Positions 58,433 to 64,000 of a stretch of 64,000 nt of DNA are shown here, in pieces. Every line of letters starts with the position of its first letter. Within the stretch, counting starts at the first letter, position 1. The stretch covers positions 158,161,199 through 158,225,198 of the forward strand of contig NC_134574.1 in the NCBI RefSeq assembly GCF_050947875.1, read 5' to 3'. The translations under genes were made by a program, and so were the position numbers. The stretch comes from Dermacentor variabilis (lineage: Eukaryota > Arthropoda > Arachnida > Ixodida > Ixodidae). The notes under the pieces were generated by a model. The model was not told where the DNA came from and searched no databases. It saw nothing but the letters and a program-made list of their open reading frames with translations.

Positions 58433-58583
58433 CATTCGTAAAGCACAGACAAATACGAGAAAGGCAACGTCGGGCACACGTTAGGTCGGCGCATAGCGTT
58501 TACGTAGGCGCACGATATTTTTTTTGCCGCAGCGTTCCTCTCGCGCACGTGTATAGTCGCGTGGTGTGTCACGAGTGCGGCTC

Positions 58584-58777
58584 TTAGGTCAAGCAGTCCT
58601 GCACGCAGTCGGCCATGGTGGCGTACGACTTGTAGGCGCACACGTCCTTCCATTCTCGGCACGCGTGGCTGACGGGATCGTAGAACCACCAGTGCTGCCG
58701 GCTCTGGTTCGCAGGGTGCGTGCAGTTGTAGACGGCCGAGAGGGGAAGCGGTTGCGTGCAGTCCTTCCTCGGCATCC
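58584..58777 (-). CDS. Gene 4 terminal exon: Kunitz domain 2 and stop
   Basis: The acceptor is CACGTACGCAG. Spacing is C-11-C-20-C-6-C-10-C-3-C, with core QHWWFYDPVSHAC and ending CVQDCLT before the stop. The second interval is short, unlike the homologous domain of gene 3. Asn-Cys-Thr and Asn-Gln-Ser sites lie near the second cysteine. Confidence 0.88.
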
Positions 58778-61700
58778 CTGCGTACGTGCACGCCAGCGAT
58801 GGCGTCTTTTCGTCGGGTCTCTGGGACGCGTGCTCGCCCAGAAAACTTAGGGCGAGGGGGCCAAAACATTTGTTGCTTCTGCTCCACAATAATCGTTCGA
58901 AGTTAGTGGTGACGTGGGCTCATAACAGCCTAAAGGGCGTCGCTATAGTAGGGCAGACTTTACCAACGAGAAGTCTTAGAGCTTGCCATCATTACCTCTG
59001 GCTTCTTGCAGGCGTACACAAAAACAGGTCTGTGAGGCGTTGCCAAAATGCCCTATGTCTTGATTTACAGACCTTTGCAACGAGAGATACGTGGGCCCCG
59101 TCGTTATGCCATCTATATTCTTGTGAGGGCGCGTGAGCATCTGCTCGAAATACAAGAGCCCGGAGTTGACAGTTTCTAATCATGATTTGTAATTTTCATC
59201 TTTCATCCTTTTCAGTCCCAGTCTGTATAGCGATGTATTTTGTTATGGTACCCACTGACTCAGAAGAAGCTATTGTAATAATAGAATTGCTTGCTTAAGG
59301 GTAACGAGGAAGCGGATATACCTATACCAGTGAATACGTATACTTCTCTTGCTCAATGCGGACAGGTGAACTATTCCCAGACAGACGGGAAACAATCTTC
59401 GACCATCGTTCCCAGACGTGCTCCTTTCTGGAGACTGACTGAAAATGTTACTCAGCTTCTGTGGTTACCCGAGAACCGGCGGGTGCATTCGCAGCACGAC
59501 ATGATGTCGAACCACGAGGGCGCGCGTCACGTAAAAGCATTGATACAGCGTGACGTAACACCGAGGAAATGCCCGATCGAGGTTTCACCTCGTTCGCAGA
59601 GCGAGCTGCACTCCTCGGTGGTGTTGTACCGGTACCCTCCACCCGAGGAGAAGCCATCGCTAGCGGCACAAAAGTGAGCGGGCAGCCACTCGATGCATCC
59701 TCCGGGGTGACCGGCACCAGGCATGTAGAACCAGCCGTGGTCTTTCACCAGGGCGGTCAGGTTGCTGGAGCAGTGCACCAGGCGCGGTGCGCCGCACCGG
59801 CTGTCGCGGATCGGGCCATCGGGCGCTTCCGCCTCGAACATTGCCCCTGCAATGCAGAGAAGAGGAGCACGCAGGAGCCTTGTGTGATATTCGCAGTGCT
59901 TTTAGAAAAAAATAAAGGATGTATGGAATGCGCTCATGGTGATGTTTATAGCCTTGATAAAAGGCGCGACCCTGCTGTGGTGAAAAAGCCGTCGTGTGGT
60001 TGTACGAAAACAGAAAGGAGAGGGGAACATGCAAGGGAATCAGATAGTACGGGCAGAATACTAATATGAATCGTAAGTCGAGAACAGTCGACAAAATAAA
60101 AAGAAACGAAAAACAACGAAGGCAAAGAACAATACTCGGACGAATTTAAAGAAGCATATGTGAGACCGTCTTGTTGCTGTTATTGTGTTCCCTTCTTCCC
60201 CGAGAATTTGCAAATACCTCATGATGCAGCAGCATGAGGATTGGCTCCAACTAGCCAAATCATCAATTTTCTATCTAGTCTCTGCCGGTGTCTGCAAGTT
60301 TCTGCAATAGCATGCATTGTCGCTCACGGTCCACTACCAGCGAGGACTGACAGCACGATCAACTTTACGTGCGACATCTTAGGAAGAAGGAGAGAGTGAG
60401 TCATGGAAACTCGTCTTTTTACATAAAGTCTATACATTGGAGTCGCTAAACATAGCGCCAGTGGTAGTCTAAAGTTGTGGCTAACGCCTCCGCCTTGATT
60501 TGTGCTTGCTAACCGTTGAATTCGCCTGTTAGCGCCAGATATATATAGCTAGCAGGAATCCGTAAAGCTTTAGACTTGTTACGGAGTGAGCTCTCTGTGT
60601 ATGGACGCTCGCCTAATTAACCTACGCATGTAGAGTATGAATCTTACGGGCATGTGTGCCTGTAATTTTCGGTACAGGAGTGGAGGAAGACCAAAAGAGC
60701 CGAAAGGATGCTAAAATGGTTGGCTGCAGACCCGAGCAGGCGTCGTCAGAACTCGTGGTGTCAGGGCTAGCGTGTGCGGGAACTTCGGGGCGGCGTCACC
60801 ACCCGTCTGCTTATTGTGCATCTGCTGAGTTTTGTGTGTCTGGACTGTTTTTTAGCATTCTAAACAAAATTCACGTGGCCCCAATACCCCGGAATAGACA
60901 CCATGTCCGTCAAAAGGCCAAATACAGGTAAAAGCACAAGCCTTGGCTCGACTCTTTGGCGACAACTCACCGGGCGCACCGGTTCTATACAACGACGTGG
61001 CCCGGTACCCACAGAGGCGTACCATGTATCTAGTAGTACAGACACTCTGGGGCCTTCGGCCCCGCGCTCAGCACTGTGGACAGTAGCACGGCGTAAAAGG
61101 CTGCTACCGCCCTAGCCATCGTACACCATTCAACCTTACCGGCAGCGGATGGTGCCGTCAAAATGGTCACTGATTAACAGACCGGTGGAGGACTTTCGCA
61201 CTAGGAATGGTGACACCTTACGCACACGGTACCCTTGCGTCATTACGCCCCGCTGCGTTACACGAGGTGCGTATCGTCTGGACACCTGGACTCGTCTCAT
61301 TCTATGGTAATGAACGCGCTGATGCGGCAGCGCGAGAGCTCGCTATAACCGGGCGCCATCGGAAAAGCTGTCCAATCCAGACGACGCACGGACGTAACCA
61401 TTGAACTTCACTGAAACTCTACAGCATTACAGAGATAGCAGGAGACACTTCACCCCAACACATCATTCCCTTAACCGAGAAGATGCTGTCGCGTGGCGAA
61501 AGCTACAAACTAATTGATTCCCCTGTCTCGTTTATCTTCACCTCTTCCACGGTACACAATATCCCTGATACTGTCCCTACTCTGGATGAAAGCGCACACT
61601 ATATCACTGCAGCGGGGAATGCCCACACCCTCCAGGTTGCTCCCCCATTTCTTCACCTGCCTCCAGGGAGACTGCGCTGACCAGTTTAGACCCGCAAGAG

Positions 61701-61806
61701 CAGCGACGGCTGATCCAGCGGGCACGCGGAGTGGCACGAGCCAATGACGCCCCAACTAAGGAGTCCCGCCTTCGAGGAAGTCACTCCACCTCATTAGGAA
61801 TAAATG

Positions 61807-61844
<38 letters not shown>

Positions 61845-63381
61845 ACATACAGGCGAGGAAATGCTTTTACTTGGCGGAAACATATGCCGTGACGGCGACG
61901 CGTGACGTGGCCGGATGATGACTGCGTGAATCGGGCCTTAGAGCGTCAGTGGCCGTCCTACTATTCCAGAAGCACTGTTCCCATACTCAGCTTAATTGCC
62001 TTGATATTCCCACTTGGTGTGCCTTTAAGACTATACTAAATATTCGAGCACCGGAAATTGATGAGCTTACTCGGGTGTAATGTCCTCCTGGACCTGTTCC
62101 TGCGCAGCTGTGGCGTCGAGTCGACGACTTCCGTCGCAGTGTCCGTCGTGGTGCGTCGGTGCTGTCGTGCTGCGCAGTAAAGCTCAGTCGTCTTTTACGG
62201 TGATCGTCAATTGTTACGGATGTAAATGAACACGGCCGGCACCAATGCGGTTACGAGTGATTAGGCACGCGCACCTTCTGGTTACCGGGTTCGCTCGCAA
62301 GGTAAACTCACGTGTTTGCAAGGCAGCGATGAAGAGTGCCGTGGAGACCAGAAACAAGGCGATCATCACGAGGACGATTACGATGCAGAGCACGGCGGTC
62401 ACCCTGTTCTTGTGCTCGCGAATCCTGCGACGAAACCGTGTAATAGGTATGCTGTGAACAGGGTGACTTCACGTGCTTACTACTTTATTTTGCGCCGCCT
62501 AACGACGTTTACACGCCCCAAATATTGCTAATATGAGGCTTCGCCTGATGTCATATCATGCAATGTTAGATCTAACCTAATCTTAGCTCAGTCGGAGGAA
62601 AGTTTGTGAGGGTCAACAAAAGTCAGTGGGGCTGAGCGCCACAGAGCCACCTAGGCAATGTCGCTATTCCTGGTGGGGGCATAGCGGTGAAACCGAACGG
62701 CCTATCCGTAGAGTTCCAGCTTTTCCGTAAGCGTATTAGCGTTTGCGGATTATCGCGTTAGGTCAAACGTATAGGGCACGAATAAAGCTCGTAGCGACAA
62801 AGGGGGTATTCTGTAAGAGTCCACCTAGTGGTCTGTCCATTTCAACCGCCGCTGATTGGCTGGGACCGCTCGTCTCCTCCTCGCTCGCACAGCTCCATCC
62901 AATCAGCACATCAGCAGCAACCGAAATGGACAGTCCACTAGGGGGGCTCTTGCGGAATACCCCGCCAATGGTGACGCAGAGTTTATAACCATAGAGAACA
63001 CAATACTATTATTGCAGTGGCTCGCCATATTCTGCCCGAGTGCTTCTGCAAAGCGTCTGTATAGCGGCGCGATTGCGTGCGAGCCTTTAATGATTTTCCT
63101 TCGACGCGCGAAGCAAGAAAGTTTTTCGTGACCAGCGGAAGCACTGGTCACAACACGTCGCTATCAGCTCTGCTACCGGCGTTGACGGCTGCGGTAAATC
63201 CGCAGCCTGTAAGCGATAACAAGTTCACGGAGAAGCTAAGGCTTGTTACTCGTAATTTCCGCCTAGGTAAGGCAATGCAGCCCTTACAATCGTTCTTTAC
63301 GAGAATACCCGAGCACGAAGTTACGAGAGGCTCACAACATGGTCTGGTGTCCCAGGCGTTCCGGGCCGTACAAGATTGAAT
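58584..63381 (-). CDS. Gene 4: type II membrane protein with two Kunitz domains (5' end outside the window)
   Basis: Five exons on the minus strand: 63381-63336, 62424-62312, 62169-62071, 59846-59589, 58777-58584. They join in frame to give 236 residues and a stop after the first partial codon. Junction phases 1, 2, 1, 1, 1 match gene 3. Layout: the 46-nt exon peptide SILYGPERLGHQTM; a span preceded by the basic IREHKNR; a Thr/Arg-rich linker; Kunitz 1 (P1 Ser); and Kunitz 2 (P1 Thr). Several N-glycosylation sites fall in the Kunitz domains. The start codon and cytoplasmic exon are expected beyond 63.4 kb and were not found in the window. It is the nearest relative of gene 3. Confidence 0.8.
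59589..59846 (-). CDS. Gene 4 Kunitz domain 1 exon
   Basis: The acceptor is TCTGCATTGCAG and the donor is ACGAG|GTGAAA. The exon is 258 nt, phase 1-1. Spacing is C-7-C-24-C-8-C-19-C-3-C. The fourth interval is enlarged by a Ser/Gly-rich stretch (ASDGFSSGGG). It shares LV-x-C-S, LTALV and EWLP with gene 3 Kunitz 1. It has Asn-Leu-Thr and Asn-Thr-Thr sites. Confidence 0.87.
60940..61841 (+). mobile_element. LINE 3' portion with RNase H remnant and (TC)n tail
   Basis: VWTPGLVSFYGNERADAAAR is the end of a LINE RNase H domain. Downstream frames give LDPQEQRRLIQRARGVARAN and SHSTSLGINVFS before a TC run at 61810-61841. Stops and frameshifts show it is dead. It lies in an intron of gene 4. Confidence 0.8.
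62071..62169 (-). CDS. Gene 4 linker exon (99 nt)
   Basis: It follows TTTACTGCGCAG and ends CCCGA|GTAAGC. The exon is 99 nt, phase 1-1. It encodes 33 residues rich in Arg and Thr with no cysteine, including RRNRSRR, a possible furin-like site that could release the ectodomain (inference). Confidence 0.65.
62312..62424 (-). CDS. Gene 4 transmembrane exon
   Basis: The acceptor is TTTCGTCGCAG and the donor is ACAC|GTGAGT. The exon is 113 nt, phases 2 to 1. It encodes IREHKNRVT, then about 25 hydrophobic residues (AVLCIVIVLVMIALFLVSTA and onward), then ALQT. Basic residues before the span indicate type II topology. Confidence 0.83.
62803..62963. mobile_element. MITE with long (about 45-bp) inverted repeats
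   Basis: The left GGGGTATTCTGTAAGAGTCC and CTGTCCATTTC are mirrored at right by GAAATGGACAG and GGCTCTTGCGGAATACCCC. It lies in the gene 4 intron upstream of the membrane exon. Confidence 0.8.
63336..63381 (-). CDS. Gene 4 46-nt exon (ILYGxERLGxQ peptide)
   Basis: A T run ends in TTTTGCAG. The donor is GTT|GTGAGC. Length 46 nt, phases 1 to 2. The encoded peptide matches that of gene 3 at ILYG, ERLG and Gln. Confidence 0.8.
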
Positions 63382-64000
63382 CTGCAAAAAAAAAAAAAAA
63401 AAGAATATAGTTAGTACTTCGCGTAAGTCTCTTAATTTCTTGCTGGAGAGCTGCATGATATTTTAGTACTCCGCCTGGCTGCGATATTTGAAAGCTACCT
63501 GATTGAGTCACCGTCTGTGATCCGGACTGGCTGAACGAACGATATCCCCAGTGGACTTATTTCTTCTTCTTTTAATCTTTCCCTCTCTTTTCACTCTCCC
63601 CAGTGTAGGGTAGCTAACCGGGCTCAGTCCTAGTTCTCCTTCCTGCCTTCAATTTATCATTTGCTGTCTCTCTCTCTCTCTCGTACTCCGTCCGTGGTTA
63701 TTTTTACGAGTGCCTGCAAGAAATTAGCTTGAGTGGTAGCCATGTTTTAGTTTGCTACACACGAGCCAAGCTGCCGAGCTCACGATGCGTTGTGCTGTAG
63801 ATCGACGCTGTACAATATATTAGGCCTTTCTTCTACTCCCTCTGGCACTTGCAGAACAAGCCTTCTTGAACATTAATAGTTGTTGTAATTTGCGTTAAAA
63901 TGGCAAAAAGCAAGCATCCCATCCTTTGAATTTTCGGAACTCCTTTTTTTTTGCTCACGTTCAACTTGTACTGCGGTTACCTGCTCGTTCTGCTTAAATT
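63382..64000. other. Right edge of window: no exon established
   Basis: Holds the dispersed repeat at 63.57-63.69 kb with a short TC run. A possible minus-strand donor (GCAG|GTAACC) at about 63980 could end an upstream gene 4 exon, but only 20 bases remain to test it. Confidence 0.4.
63560..63690 (+). repeat. Dispersed repeat family shared with 8.7 kb
   Basis: CCCCAGTGTAGGGTAGCTAA with CCGGGCTCAG, preceded by a pyrimidine-rich tract, is the reverse complement of the 8.7-kb repeat. Confidence 0.5.

Overview
The window looks like nuclear DNA of a hard tick (Ixodidae). The reasons are small phase-1 exons encoding Kunitz/BPTI domains, long introns full of simple repeats, many copies of a tRNA-derived SINE of the kind seen in tick genomes, and LINE fragments of several types. 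The assignment rests on recalled repeat and gene style, not on a search. No prokaryotic features, CRISPR arrays or rRNA genes were seen.

Layout. Four related multi-exon genes can be read. Gene 1 (+, 4594-17390) and gene 2 (+, about 28.7-42.24 kb) face gene 3 (-, 53349-44076) and gene 4 (-, 63381-58584, 5' end outside the window). The two pairs converge at about 42.3-44.1 kb. Upstream of gene 1 (1-4.6 kb) and between genes 1 and 2 (17.5-28.4 kb) lie decayed LINEs, SINEs, short tandem repeats and hairpins. One unexplained 202-residue ORF is at 26.56-27.17 kb. A 1,087-bp solo LTR with a perfect 5-bp target duplication sits about 345 bp upstream of the gene 3 start codon.

How the genes work together. 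Each gene encodes a short N-terminal cytoplasmic segment, one membrane span with basic residues on its N-terminal side (type II topology) where this can be judged, a short stalk exon, and then two Kunitz domains (three in gene 1), each on its own exon. Nearly every exon junction is phase 1. The exception is a 46-nt exon just before the membrane exon, with phases 1 to 2, found in genes 2, 3 and 4. Its encoded peptide is recognisably conserved between genes 3 and 4. None of the nine Kunitz domains has Lys or Arg at the inferred P1 position, so classical trypsin-type inhibition is unlikely. I infer a family of membrane-tethered, divergent Kunitz ectodomain proteins that arose by tandem and inverted duplication. 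Function is not known from the sequence.

Limits. Exon edges were chosen by reading frame, phase and GT/AG signals by eye. The 5' end of gene 2 and of gene 4, and the second exon of gene 3, are the weakest parts. Repeat boundaries are approximate unless a target duplication or inverted repeat fixes them.
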